From Burkholderiaceae bacterium (GTDB taxonomy: Bacteria > Pseudomonadota > Gammaproteobacteria > Burkholderiales > Burkholderiaceae_E), in contig JAMLIS010000008.1 in NCBI GenBank assembly GCA_023954015.1, positions 94,339 through 158,338 of the forward strand: a stretch of 64,000 nucleotides of DNA, given 5' to 3'. This document shows positions 16,562 to 25,179 of the stretch, piece by piece. The notes below the pieces were generated by a model. It was not told where the DNA came from and searched no databases. It was given only the letters and a program-made list of their open reading frames with translations. The stretch's first letter is position 1; every line of letters begins with the position of its first letter. The translations under genes were made by a program, and so were the position numbers.

Positions 16562-18271
16562 ATGGACTCGATCCGGACGACGATGATGCCGGTGCCGTTG
16601 TCGCTGAACAGGCTGCTCGAGCACGCGGGCAGGCTCTTCCCCGAGCGCGAGATCGTTTCGCGGCTGCCGGACAAGTCGCTGCGCCGTCATACCTACGGCC
16701 AGTGGTACGCGCGCACGCGCGCGCTGGCGGCGGCACTCCAGAGACTCGGGCTGCGCCGGGGCGATCGCGTCGCGACGCTGTGCTGGAATCATCACGCCCA
16801 TCTCGAGGCGTATTTCGGCATTCCGGCTGCCGGCGGCGCGATGCACACGCTGAACCTTCGGCTGGCGCCCGACGATCTCGGCTGGATCGCGCATCACGCC
16901 AGGGACCGCTTCCTGATCGTCGACGACACGCTGCTGCCGCTGTACGAGCGCTTCGCATCCTTGCACCGCTTCGAACGCGTCATCGTTTTTCCGTTCTCGG
17001 GCGCTGCCGTCACCGAACGCGAAGCCGACGACGAACACGGTCACGCGGCGATCGACGACTACGAGCGCCTGCTCGCACAGGCGGGCGGCGCGGGCGAGCC
17101 CGACGATGCGCGCGGCGCCGCGGCGGCGTTTCGCTACGTCGAGCACGACGAGAACGACCCGGTGGCGATGTGCTACACGTCGGGCACTACGGGCCGGCCG
17201 AAGGGCGTCGTCTATTCGCATCGCTCGACGGTGCTGCATTCGCTGAACTGCGCGCTGCCCGATTACGTCGCGCTGTCGGCCAACGACATCGTGCTGCCCG
17301 TCACGCCGATGTTCCATGCGAATTCCTGGGGCATTCCGTATGCGGCAGTGATGCTCGGCTCGAAGCTCGTCTTTCCCGGTCCGCATCTTCATCCGGAGGA
17401 TCTGCTCGACCTGATGCAGCTCGAGCCGCCGACGCTCGCGCTGGGCGTGCCGACGATCTGGCTCGGCATGATCCAGGCCTTCGAGGCGAATCCCGGGCGC
17501 TGGAAGCTGCCGGCGGGCATGCGCAGCATGGTCGGCGGCGCAGCGGTACCCGAGTCGCTGATCCGCGCGTTCGCGCGCAACGGTGTGCGACTCGCGCAAG
17601 GCTGGGGGATGACCGAGACTTCGCCGATGGCGTCGCTGTTCTTCGAGAAGCCGGAGCTGCACGGCACGGCGGGCGAGGACGAATGGTTCGCGCGCAAGGC
17701 GACCTGCGGCATTCCGGTGCCGCTCGTCGAGCTGCGGATCATGGGCGACGCGGGACCGGCCGAGTGGAACGGTCGCGACGTCGGCGAGCTGCAGGTGCGC
17801 GGCCCGTTCATCACCGGGTCGTACCACGAGGAGCCGCGCAGCCCCGAGAAGTTCACCGACGACGGCTGGCTGCGCACCGGCGACGTAGCTTCGGTGGATC
17901 CGCACGGCTACGTCCGCATCAGCGACCGCACCAAGGACCTGATCAAGTCGGGCGGCGAGTGGATCAGCTCGGTCGAGCTCGAGAACGCGATCATGGCGCA
18001 CCCGGCCGTGGCCGAGGCCGCGGTGATCGCGATCGCGCACCCCAGGTGGGGCGAGCGTCCGCTCGCCTGCGTCGTACTCAAGCCGGGCCGACGGCTCGAG
18101 CCGGGCGAGCTGCGCGAATTCCTCGCGCCGAAGTGCGCGCGCTGGCAGCTGCCCGACGCGATCGAGTTCGTCGACGAGATCCCGCGCACCTCGACCGGCA
18201 AGTTCTGGAAGGTGAAGCTGCGCGAGCGCTTCGCCGACTGGCACTGGCCGCAGGACGCGACGACTCCGTAG
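16562..18271 (+). CDS. Fatty-acyl-CoA ligase (AlkK/DmdB type)
   Basis: 569 aa adenylate-forming enzyme. The ATP/AMP-binding motif YTSGTTGRPKG is near residue 205, followed by QGWGMTETSP, the hinge region WLRTGDVASVDPHGYVRISDR, and the C-terminal lysine loop in PRTSTGKFWKVKLRE. Overall sequence and length fit the medium/long-chain or methylthiopropionate CoA ligase group (AlkK, DmdB). It would activate a carboxylic acid to its CoA thioester using ATP; the acid cannot be told from sequence. Strong ribosome binding site GGAGGAGAG 8 bases before ATG. It converges on the thiamine-diphosphate enzyme. Confidence 0.88.
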   Translation: MDSIRTTMMPVPLSLNRLLEHAGRLFPEREIVSRLPDKSLRRHTYGQWYARTRALAAALQRLGLRRGDRVATLCWNHHAHLEAYFGIPAAGGAMHTLNLRLAPDDLGWIAHHARDRFLIVDDTLLPLYERFASLHRFERVIVFPFSGAAVTEREADDEHGHAAIDDYERLLAQAGGAGEPDDARGAAAAFRYVEHDENDPVAMCYTSGTTGRPKGVVYSHRSTVLHSLNCALPDYVALSANDIVLPVTPMFHANSWGIPYAAVMLGSKLVFPGPHLHPEDLLDLMQLEPPTLALGVPTIWLGMIQAFEANPGRWKLPAGMRSMVGGAAVPESLIRAFARNGVRLAQGWGMTETSPMASLFFEKPELHGTAGEDEWFARKATCGIPVPLVELRIMGDAGPAEWNGRDVGELQVRGPFITGSYHEEPRSPEKFTDDGWLRTGDVASVDPHGYVRISDRTKDLIKSGGEWISSVELENAIMAHPAVAEAAVIAIAHPRWGERPLACVVLKPGRRLEPGELREFLAPKCARWQLPDAIEFVDEIPRTSTGKFWKVKLRERFADWHWPQDATTP

Positions 18272-18407
18272 CCGACCCGTCACGACGAGGAAGCGACGAA
18301 AGCGCAACCGACGATCCGCTGCATCACGAGCCCCGCCGCGTTCCCTTGTCACGCGCGCCGCACCTAGCGGCGGTGTCGATGCGCTGCCGCAGCGCGATCC
18401 GCCGGCG

Positions 18408-20153
18408 CTATTTCTTCAGGTGCCCTGCCGCTTCGGCTATGTACGGACCGCAGATCGCCGCGTTGATCTTGCAATCGAGCAGCACCGGGCCTTCGTCGCG
18501 CGAGCGCAGCAACGGCGCCGCTTCGTGCAGCTGCCCGATCGTGCGGATGGTCGCCGTGCGAAAGCCGAAGGCCTCGGCCACCGGCGCGTAGTCGACGTCG
18601 GGGAACATCGCCTGCGCGACCGGCATGTTCGCCAGGCGCAGGTAGTGCATCTCGGCGCCGTACGCGCAGTCGTTCATCACGACGACGACGAGCGGGATGT
18701 CCTCGCGCACCGCGGTCTCCAGTTCGCCGAGCGTCATCAGCAGGCCGCCGTCGCCGATGACGAGCACCGTCGTTGCGTCGGGACGCGCCTTGGCGAAGCC
18801 GAGTGCCGTGCCGAAGGCCATTCCCACCGAGAAGAAATCCCAGGGCAGCTTCAGGTGCTGCGGACCGAGCGTCGAGAAATACGGCAGCGTCTGCACGAAG
18901 TTGCCCGAGTCGAAGACGAGATTCCGATCGGCGGGAAGCAGCCGGTCGAGCTCGATCGCGAGCGCGCGCGGGTCGACCGTGCGCGCCGTGTGCTCGGCGC
19001 GGAACTCCTGCGCCCAGTCGAATCGCGCGAGCCGCAACCGGTTGTCGTCGCTGCGCAGCGGCTTTTCGGCGTCCGGACGGGCCGGCACCGCCTCGAGCAG
19101 TTGCATGGCCACCGCCTCTGCATCTCCGACGAGCGCCACGTCGGCCGGTCCCCAGCGTCCGATGTGTCCGCGATCGCGATCGACGTGGACGATCGGCGCG
19201 CCGGCGGCCAGCGCCGCGCCGGCACTCGTCGTTCGCTGGTTGAAGCTCGCGCCGAAGACGACGATGCAATCGGCCTCGTCCATCAGGCGACGGCCCGCCG
19301 AATGCGAGAACGAGCCGATCACCCCCACGTGGAACGGATGCCCGCGAAACAGGTCCTTTGCCTTCAGCGAAGTCGCGAGCACGGCGCCGACGTGGTCGGC
19401 CAGTCGCTCGATCGCCTCGCGGGCGCCTGCGCGCTGTGCGCCCACGCCGCAGACGAAGAGCGGCTTTCGGCTGCGCTGCAGGACGGCGGCCGCCGTGGCG
19501 ATCGACGCGGGCGAGGTTCGGCCGGCGTCGCGAGGCCGGCGCGCAGCCGCGAGCGCCGCTGCGGCCGCCTCATGGCCGAGCTCCGGCTCGAACTCGATTT
19601 CGGCGGTCTGCACGTCGACGGGCAGCAGCAGCGCGGCAGCCTGGCCGCGCTGCGCATGCGCGATCGCCAGTTTCAGCGTCTCGCGGGCGCTGTCCGGCGA
19701 GCGTGCGACGAAGGTGCGAATGCCGGCTGCGCCGAGCACCGCTTCTGCGTTCAACGCCTTGCCGTCGGGGCCCGGTTCGTTGAGCGACGGCTCGCCGATC
19801 GGCGCATCGCCGTAGATCAGCAGCAGCTTCGAGCCGGTTCGACTCGTGCTGACCGCGCCATGCAGGCCGTTCGCGGTCGCCGGTCCGCGCCCGATCAACG
19901 CGAGTCCGAGTTCGCCGGTGGCCGATGCCCACCCGTCGGCCATCGCGATGGCGCTGTTCTCGTGCCGGGCCGCGTGAAACGGTACGCCCATCGCATCGAG
20001 CCTCGACGCCAGCAGCATCGTGTCGTCGCTCATCAGACCGAAGACGGGCGCGTCGAGCGATCGCAGGTCGTGCGCAAGCGCTTCGTAGACGGGCAATCTT
20101 GTCGGCGCGACGCCTGCAGGGCGGATCACCGCAAGGGGTTCGAAGGCTGACAC
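18408..20153 (-). CDS. Thiamine-diphosphate enzyme, acetolactate synthase-like
   Basis: 581 aa. Three domains of the ThDP decarboxylase/synthase family: an N-terminal Pyr domain with the catalytic glutamate in HENSAIAMADGWASATG, a central FAD/nucleotide-type domain, and a C-terminal PP domain with the ThDP/Mg motif IGDGGLLMTLGELETA ending in VMNDCAYG. The start is taken as GTG 20153, because GGAG precedes it by 8 bases and no ATG lies in frame nearby; a longer frame to 20348 has no supporting features. It could be a catabolic acetolactate synthase or a 2-oxo acid decarboxylase; no regulatory subunit gene is adjacent. It is divergent from glnA. Confidence 0.82.
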   Translation of the reverse strand: MSAFEPLAVIRPAGVAPTRLPVYEALAHDLRSLDAPVFGLMSDDTMLLASRLDAMGVPFHAARHENSAIAMADGWASATGELGLALIGRGPATANGLHGAVSTSRTGSKLLLIYGDAPIGEPSLNEPGPDGKALNAEAVLGAAGIRTFVARSPDSARETLKLAIAHAQRGQAAALLLPVDVQTAEIEFEPELGHEAAAAALAAARRPRDAGRTSPASIATAAAVLQRSRKPLFVCGVGAQRAGAREAIERLADHVGAVLATSLKAKDLFRGHPFHVGVIGSFSHSAGRRLMDEADCIVVFGASFNQRTTSAGAALAAGAPIVHVDRDRGHIGRWGPADVALVGDAEAVAMQLLEAVPARPDAEKPLRSDDNRLRLARFDWAQEFRAEHTARTVDPRALAIELDRLLPADRNLVFDSGNFVQTLPYFSTLGPQHLKLPWDFFSVGMAFGTALGFAKARPDATTVLVIGDGGLLMTLGELETAVREDIPLVVVVMNDCAYGAEMHYLRLANMPVAQAMFPDVDYAPVAEAFGFRTATIRTIGQLHEAAPLLRSRDEGPVLLDCKINAAICGPYIAEAAGHLKK

Positions 20154-20287
20154 GTCATCGACTCCATAAGATATACCTAAAATACAGAGTATTGCGCGGC
20201 CGGTCGCAACCGCACAATGACCCTGTCGCGCGCGCGCCATCCGGTGCATGCAGTGCGCCGCGGGGAGGCGATACCATGCCCGATGCG

Positions 20288-20304
20288 TGCACCGACTCGG
20301 TGCG
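20288..20304 (+). promoter_or_regulatory. NtrC binding site
   Basis: TGCACC-N5-GGTGCG, one base from the perfect NtrC dyad TGCACC-N5-GGTGCA. It lies about 47 bp upstream of the sigma-54 promoter's -24 element. The regulator gene itself is at 23576-25153. A second partial dyad (CGCGCC-N4-GGTGCA) around 20234-20249 has the wrong spacing. Confidence 0.72.
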
Positions 20305-20342
20305 CCCCGCGTGGTGCTGGTGCCGAAGGCGGCCCAAAACCG

Positions 20343-20357
20343 TGGCACGGATCATGC
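20343..20357 (+). promoter_or_regulatory. Sigma-54 promoter of glnA
   Basis: TGGCACG-N4-ATGC: the -24 GG and -12 GC are exactly 12 bp apart and only the first T of the consensus TTGC is replaced by A. Transcription would start near 20369, about 85 bases before the glnA ATG. With the NtrC dyad upstream this is the expected nitrogen-regulated promoter. Confidence 0.75.
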
Positions 20358-20453
20358 TTGGGAAGATGCGCGACCCGTTTCCGAGTCGACGCGAAAAGAG
20401 CGCAGAATCGCGCCTTTCCGATCGAATCCCGACCCTCCAGGAGAGTTCCCCCG

Positions 20454-21866
20454 ATGGCTAGCGTCCAGGACGTGACCCGCATGATCGCGGACAACGAAGT
20501 CAAATTCGTCGATCTGCGCTTCACCGACACGCGCGGCAAGGAGCAGCACGTCTCGGTTCCGGCCAAAGGCTTCGACGCCGAGAAGTTCGAGGTGGGCCAC
20601 GCATTCGACGGCTCGTCGATCGCCGGCTGGAAGGGCATCGAGGCCTCCGACATGCTGCTGATGCCCGACCCGGAGACCGCCTGCCTCGACCCCTTTCGGG
20701 AGGAGGCGACGCTGCTGCTCAACTGCGACGTGATCGAACCGTCCGACGGAGTGGGCTACCTGCGCGATCCGCGCTCGATCGCCCGGCGCGCCGAGGCGTA
20801 CCTGAAGTCGAGCGGCATCGGCGATACCGCGTTCTTCGGCCCCGAGCCCGAGTTTTTCATCTTCGATTCGGTCACCTGGTCGATCGACATGTCGGGCTGC
20901 ACCCTGCGGATCGAGTCCGAGGAGGCGTCGTGGTCTTCGGGCCGCGCGATCGAGGGCGGAAACCTCGCCCATCGTCCGGCGGTGAAAGGCGGCTACTTCC
21001 CCGTTCCGCCGGTCGATTCGTTCCAGGACATGCGCTCCGAGATGTGCCTGATCCTCGAGCAGATGGGCGTACCGGTCGAGGTGCACCACCACGAGGTGGC
21101 CGGCGCCGGTCAGAACGAGATCGGCACCCGATTCTCGACGCTGGTGCAGCGAGCCGATTGGCTGCAACGAATGAAATACGTGATTCATAACGTCGCGCAT
21201 AGCTATGGCAAGACCGCGACGTTCATGCCGAAACCGATCGTCGGCGACAACGGCTCCGGAATGCACGTGCACCAGTCGATCTGGAAAGAAGGGCAGAACC
21301 TGTTCGCCGGCGACAAGTACTCGGGGCTGTCCGACTTCGCGTTGCACTACATCGGCGGCATCATTCGCCACGCGCGGGCGTTGAACGCAATTGCCAATCC
21401 GACGACGAACTCGTACCGGCGGCTCGTTCCGCATTTCGAGGCGCCGGTGAAGCTCGCCTATTCGGCGCGAAACCGCTCGGCGTCGATCCGCATCCCCTAC
21501 GTGGCGAGCCCGAAGGGGCGGCGCGTCGAGGTGCGTTTCCCCGACCCGATGGCCAACCCGTACCTGCTGTTTGCCGCGCTGATGATGGCGGGGCTCGACG
21601 GCGTGCAGAACCGGATGCACCCGGGCGAGCCGGCGGACAAGAACCTGTACGACCTGCCGCCGGAAGAGGAAGCGCGCATTCCGACCGTCTGTGCGTCGCT
21701 CGACGAGGCGCTCGAGGCGCTCGATCGCGATCGCGAGTTCCTCACGCGCGGCAGCGTCTTCAGCGACGACATGATCGACGCCTACCTGGCGCTCAAGGCG
21801 GAGGAGGTCGAGCGCGTCCGGATGACGACGCATCCGGTCGAGTTCGACATGTACTACAGCCTGTGA
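20454..21866 (+). CDS. glnA: Glutamine synthetase type I
   Basis: 470 aa. Makes glutamine from glutamate, ammonia and ATP as a dodecamer. Motifs: [17 protein letters not shown], the metal ligands in [23 protein letters not shown], the ATP-binding [17 protein letters not shown], and the adenylylation site [10 protein letters not shown] with the modified tyrosine at about 399, marking the GSI-beta subclass that is switched off by AMP attachment. Start chosen at 20454 for AGGAG 9 bases upstream. A long in-frame extension to 20217 runs through the promoter and is not used. It heads a nitrogen-control cluster with ntrB and ntrC. Confidence 0.97.
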   Translation: MASVQDVTRMIADNEVKFVDLRFTDTRGKEQHVSVPAKGFDAEKFEVGHAFDGSSIAGWKGIEASDMLLMPDPETACLDPFREEATLLLNCDVIEPSDGVGYLRDPRSIARRAEAYLKSSGIGDTAFFGPEPEFFIFDSVTWSIDMSGCTLRIESEEASWSSGRAIEGGNLAHRPAVKGGYFPVPPVDSFQDMRSEMCLILEQMGVPVEVHHHEVAGAGQNEIGTRFSTLVQRADWLQRMKYVIHNVAHSYGKTATFMPKPIVGDNGSGMHVHQSIWKEGQNLFAGDKYSGLSDFALHYIGGIIRHARALNAIANPTTNSYRRLVPHFEAPVKLAYSARNRSASIRIPYVASPKGRRVEVRFPDPMANPYLLFAALMMAGLDGVQNRMHPGEPADKNLYDLPPEEEARIPTVCASLDEALEALDRDREFLTRGSVFSDDMIDAYLALKAEEVERVRMTTHPVEFDMYYSL

Positions 21867-21978
21867 GCGGCGCGGGTCGGTCGGCGCGTTCCGCAGGTCG
21901 GTCGGTCCTTCGGCTGCCTTGGATTCGCGGTGCGGGCGTCTTACACTCGGACGCCCGCCGTACAGGATTGCGCCGTCC

Positions 21979-22491
21979 ATGACAGCCCGTTTCCGCCCCG
22001 AGATCGCCGCACGCTTGCTGGTCGGTGCCGGCCTCGCCGTCTTCGCCTGGCCGGCCCTTGCACAGGTGTATCGCTGCGACTCGCCCAACGGCGTGCCGGT
22101 GTACCAGGGCACCCCCAACGGAGCGAACTGCCACCCGATCGACCTGCAGCCGCTCACCACGATTCCGGCGCCCAGGCTCCCGCCGGCGAAAGCGGCGGGC
22201 ACGGCGTCGGCGGCGCGCGCGTCGCCCGAAGCCTTCCCGAAGGTCGACGGCGCCGCGCAACGCGCGCGCGACGGCGACCGGCGCCGCATCCTCGAGGACG
22301 AACTGAAGAAAGAGCAGCAGCGTCTCGGCGAGTTGAAGGCCGAGTACAAGGGCGGCGAGCCCGATCGCCAGGGCAACGAACGCAACTACCAGAAGTACCT
22401 CGATCGGGTAGCGCGACTCGAGGAGGACATCGCACGAACCGAGAGCAACATCGCGTCGCTGCGTCGCGAGCTGGGCACGATTCGCGAATAA
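21979..22491 (+). CDS. Exported DUF4124 protein
   Basis: 170 aa starting MTARFRPEIAARLLVGAG. Signal peptide with hydrophobic core LLVGAGLAVFAWPALA and likely cleavage after ALA, followed by a short DUF4124 domain (QVYRCDSPNGVPVYQG) and a charged coiled-coil C-terminus (ILEDELKKEQQRLGELKAEY onward, about residues 105-165). Expected to be periplasmic; biochemical role unknown. Its place between glnA and ntrB is shared with other Burkholderiales. A second DUF4124 protein is encoded at 26648-27430. Confidence 0.85.
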   Translation: MTARFRPEIAARLLVGAGLAVFAWPALAQVYRCDSPNGVPVYQGTPNGANCHPIDLQPLTTIPAPRLPPAKAAGTASAARASPEAFPKVDGAAQRARDGDRRRILEDELKKEQQRLGELKAEYKGGEPDRQGNERNYQKYLDRVARLEEDIARTESNIASLRRELGTIRE

Positions 22492-22562
22492 CGCCGGAAG
22501 CCGCCGCCTCTCGCGCGGCGGCTGCGCCGGCGCAGCCGTTCGCCGCGCTCGACTGGCTCGCC

Positions 22563-23579
22563 GTGGCGGTCGTCGTCGTCGACCTGCGCGGCCGCGTGCG
22601 CTTCCTCAATGCGTCGGCCGAGCAGCTCTTCGGGCTGTCGCGCCGTCACGCGCTCGGGCGGCGTTTCGCCGCGCATTTCGTCGATGCGCAGCCGCTCGAG
22701 CGTCTGCTCGCCGAAGCGGCCGGCGGAGGCTTCGGCGAGAAGACCGTCGACCTGTCGCTCGCGCGTACGGGCGGCGAAGCCCAGGCGCTGATCGTCTCGG
22801 CGGTCGCCGGCGTCGATCCGGCCGCGCCGGTGTTGCTCGAGTTCCGCCCGCAGGAGCAGCGCCGGCGTGTCGATCGCGCCGAGCGGCTGATCGAGTCGAC
22901 GAGCGCGTATCGCGATCTGGTTCGCCAGCTCGCGCACGAGATCGGCAACCCGCTCGGCGGCATTCGCGGGGCGGCGCAACTGCTGGACGCGGAACTCGAA
23001 ACGGCGCGGCTGCGCGAGTACACCGGCGTGATCGTCAAGGAGGCCGACCGACTGCAGTCGCTCGTCGATCGGTTGCTCGCGCCGCATCGCGGCCGCCCCC
23101 GGCACGCACGCATGAACATCCACGAGGTCTGCGAGTGGGTGCGCTCGGTCGTGCTCGCCGAGTATCCGGCCGGGCTGGAGATCCTGCGCGACTACGACGC
23201 GAGCCTGCCCGAGCTGCTTGCCGATCGCGAGCGACTGGTGCAGGGATTGCTGAACCTGGTGCGCAACGCCGCGCAGGCGATGCAGGGGCGCGGTCGCATC
23301 GTCCTGCGCACGCGCATCGCGCGCCAGCAGACGATCGCGCGCCGGCGCTGGAAGCTCGCGCTCGACCTGCACGTGATCGACGACGGGCCGGGCGTACCCG
23401 CGGCGATCGCCGAGCGCGTGTTCGATCCGCTCGTCTCGGGTCGCGAGGGCGGCACCGGCCTGGGCCTCACATTGGCGCAGGACCTGGTGCAGCAGCACGG
23501 CGGGATCATCGAGTTCGACAGTCGGCCGGGAAAGACCGATTTCCGCATTCGCCTGCCGCTGCAGGAGGATCGAACGTGA
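22563..23579 (+). CDS. glnL: Nitrogen regulation histidine kinase NtrB (GlnL)
   Basis: NtrB phosphorylates or dephosphorylates NtrC under control of PII proteins. Visible: an N-terminal PAS fold (VVVVDLRGRVRFLNASAEQLFGLS), the H-box LAHEIGNPLGGIRGAAQLL, N-box LVRNAAQAM, and G boxes DDGPGVP and GTGLGLTLAQDLVQQHGG. The H-box has glycine where most NtrB proteins have lysine (HEIKNPL). The start is unresolved: 22563 (GTG) is the nearest canonical codon but cuts 10-15 residues from the PAS domain, and the coding frame continues open upstream without ATG, GTG or TTG near the DUF4124 stop; ATA at 22488 overlapping that stop is one alternative. The stop overlaps ntrC by GTGA. Confidence 0.88.
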   Translation: MAVVVVDLRGRVRFLNASAEQLFGLSRRHALGRRFAAHFVDAQPLERLLAEAAGGGFGEKTVDLSLARTGGEAQALIVSAVAGVDPAAPVLLEFRPQEQRRRVDRAERLIESTSAYRDLVRQLAHEIGNPLGGIRGAAQLLDAELETARLREYTGVIVKEADRLQSLVDRLLAPHRGRPRHARMNIHEVCEWVRSVVLAEYPAGLEILRDYDASLPELLADRERLVQGLLNLVRNAAQAMQGRGRIVLRTRIARQQTIARRRWKLALDLHVIDDGPGVPAAIAERVFDPLVSGREGGTGLGLTLAQDLVQQHGGIIEFDSRPGKTDFRIRLPLQEDRT

Positions 23580-25153
23580 GTGTGTGGATCGTCGACGACG
23601 ACGAATCGATCCGCTGGGTGCTCGAGCGCGCCTTCGAGCGAGAGGGCCTGGTCACGCGCGCCTTCGCCAACGCCCGATCGTGCCTGGATGCGCTGGCGAG
23701 CGAGGTTCCGCGCGTGCTCCTGTGCGACATCCGCATGCCCGGCGAGAGCGGCCTGCAGCTGCTCGCCCGGTTCCGCCAGCGCAGGCCCGACGTGCCGGTG
23801 GTCGTGATGACCGCCTATTCGGATCTCGACAGCGCGGTGGCGGCGCTGCGCGGCGGCGCTTTCGAATACCTGCCGAAGCCTTTCGACGTGGCGGCAGCGG
23901 TGCAGCTCGTTCGCCGTGCGCTCGAGCAGCGCCGGGCCGAGCCGCGCGACGACGACGCGATCCAGACGCGCCTGGGATTGCTCGGTCGCGCACCGGCCAT
24001 GCAGGACGTGTTTCGGGCCATCGGCCGGCTGGCGCAATCCAGCGCGACGGTCCTCGTCACCGGCGAATCGGGCACCGGCAAGGAACTCGTCGCTCGCGCG
24101 CTGCACGAGCACAGCCCGCGCGCGAAAGGGGAGTTCGTCGCGGTGAACGCCGCGGCGATTCCCACCGAGCTGCTCGAGTCGGAGCTCTTCGGACACGAAC
24201 GCGGCGCTTTCACCGGCGCCGTGCAGACGCGGCAGGGACGCTTCGAGCAGGCGCGCGAAGGCACGCTCTTTCTCGACGAGATCGGCGACATGCCGCCGGC
24301 GATGCAGACGCGCCTGTTGCGCGTGCTCTCCGACGGGCAGTACTACCGCGTCGGTGGGCACCAGCCCTTGAAGGCGGAGGCGCGCGTGATCGCCGCGACC
24401 CATCAGGCGCTCGACGAACGGGTGCGCCTGGGACTGTTCCGCGAAGACCTCTTCCATCGCTTGAACGTGATCCGGCTGCGATTGCCGCCGCTGCGCGAGC
24501 GCACCGAGGACGTCGCGCTGCTCGCGCGGCACTTCCTGCAGCGCAGCGCGCAGGAGCTCGGCGGCACGGCGAAGAAGTTGTCGCCGGCCGCCCTGCGCGC
24601 GCTGGTCGAATATCGTTGGCCGGGAAACGTGCGCGAGCTGGAAAACCTGTGCCGCTGGCTGATGCTGATGATCCCGTCGCGGGTGGTCGAGCTGCGCGAC
24701 CTGCCGCCGGAGATCCGCGAGCCGGATCCGGCATCGTCGCAGGCGCCGGTCGGCGGGTCTGCCGTTGCTGCTGCGGTCGATGCGACCGGTGCGCCGTCGC
24801 GCTTCGCGCGTCCGGCCACCGACGTCGCAGCGTTCGCCAGCCTCGCCGACGAGGAATCCGACACGGCCGCCGCGCCCGAGCACTACGGGCGCGTCGAACG
24901 TGCCGCGGGAGGCTGGCAGCAATTGCTGGCCGCCGAGGTCGCCGCGCGGCTGGCGTCGCAGTCGGTCGACCCGCCGGGCGGCGGGTCACCGCTGATGGAC
25001 CGGCTGGCGCGGGATTTCGAATCCACGGTGATCGCCGCTGCGCTGCGCCACACGCGTGGGCGTCGCGTCGAGGCGGCACAGCGCCTGGGCATCGGGCGCA
25101 ACACGATCACGCGCAAGATCGCCGAGCTGCACCTGGACGAACGCGAAGGGTAG
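23576..25153 (+). CDS. glnG: Nitrogen regulator NtrC (GlnG)
   Basis: 525 aa from the GTG overlapping the ntrB stop. Receiver domain with phospho-acceptor D51 in LLCDIRMPGESG; sigma-54 AAA+ domain with Walker A GESGTGKE, the sigma-54 contact loop GAFTGA and Walker B LFLDEIGDMP; C-terminal Fis-type helix-turn-helix AAQRLGIGRNTITRKIAEL. It activates sigma-54 promoters such as the one at 20343. The linker between AAA+ and DNA-binding domains is longer than in E. coli NtrC (about 100 residues, alanine/proline-rich), accounting for the extra length. Confidence 0.95.
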   Translation: MSVWIVDDDESIRWVLERAFEREGLVTRAFANARSCLDALASEVPRVLLCDIRMPGESGLQLLARFRQRRPDVPVVVMTAYSDLDSAVAALRGGAFEYLPKPFDVAAAVQLVRRALEQRRAEPRDDDAIQTRLGLLGRAPAMQDVFRAIGRLAQSSATVLVTGESGTGKELVARALHEHSPRAKGEFVAVNAAAIPTELLESELFGHERGAFTGAVQTRQGRFEQAREGTLFLDEIGDMPPAMQTRLLRVLSDGQYYRVGGHQPLKAEARVIAATHQALDERVRLGLFREDLFHRLNVIRLRLPPLRERTEDVALLARHFLQRSAQELGGTAKKLSPAALRALVEYRWPGNVRELENLCRWLMLMIPSRVVELRDLPPEIREPDPASSQAPVGGSAVAAAVDATGAPSRFARPATDVAAFASLADEESDTAAAPEHYGRVERAAGGWQQLLAAEVAARLASQSVDPPGGGSPLMDRLARDFESTVIAAALRHTRGRRVEAAQRLGIGRNTITRKIAELHLDEREG

Positions 25154-25179
25154 ACTCGCGCGCGGGAGGATCGGATCGG

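Larger units (their letters stand above)
20154..20453. other. glnA upstream regulatory region
   Basis: 300 bp between divergent genes with no CDS of its own. It contains a near-consensus NtrC operator (20288-20304), a sigma-54 type promoter (20343-20357) and, at 20442-20446, the AGGAG ribosome binding site of glnA. Confidence 0.7.

Noticed and set aside
18408..20348. Longer start for the thiamine-diphosphate enzyme (65 extra codons)
   Set aside because: The extension runs over the glnA regulatory region, including the NtrC site, and has no conserved sequence; GTG 20153 has a ribosome binding site.
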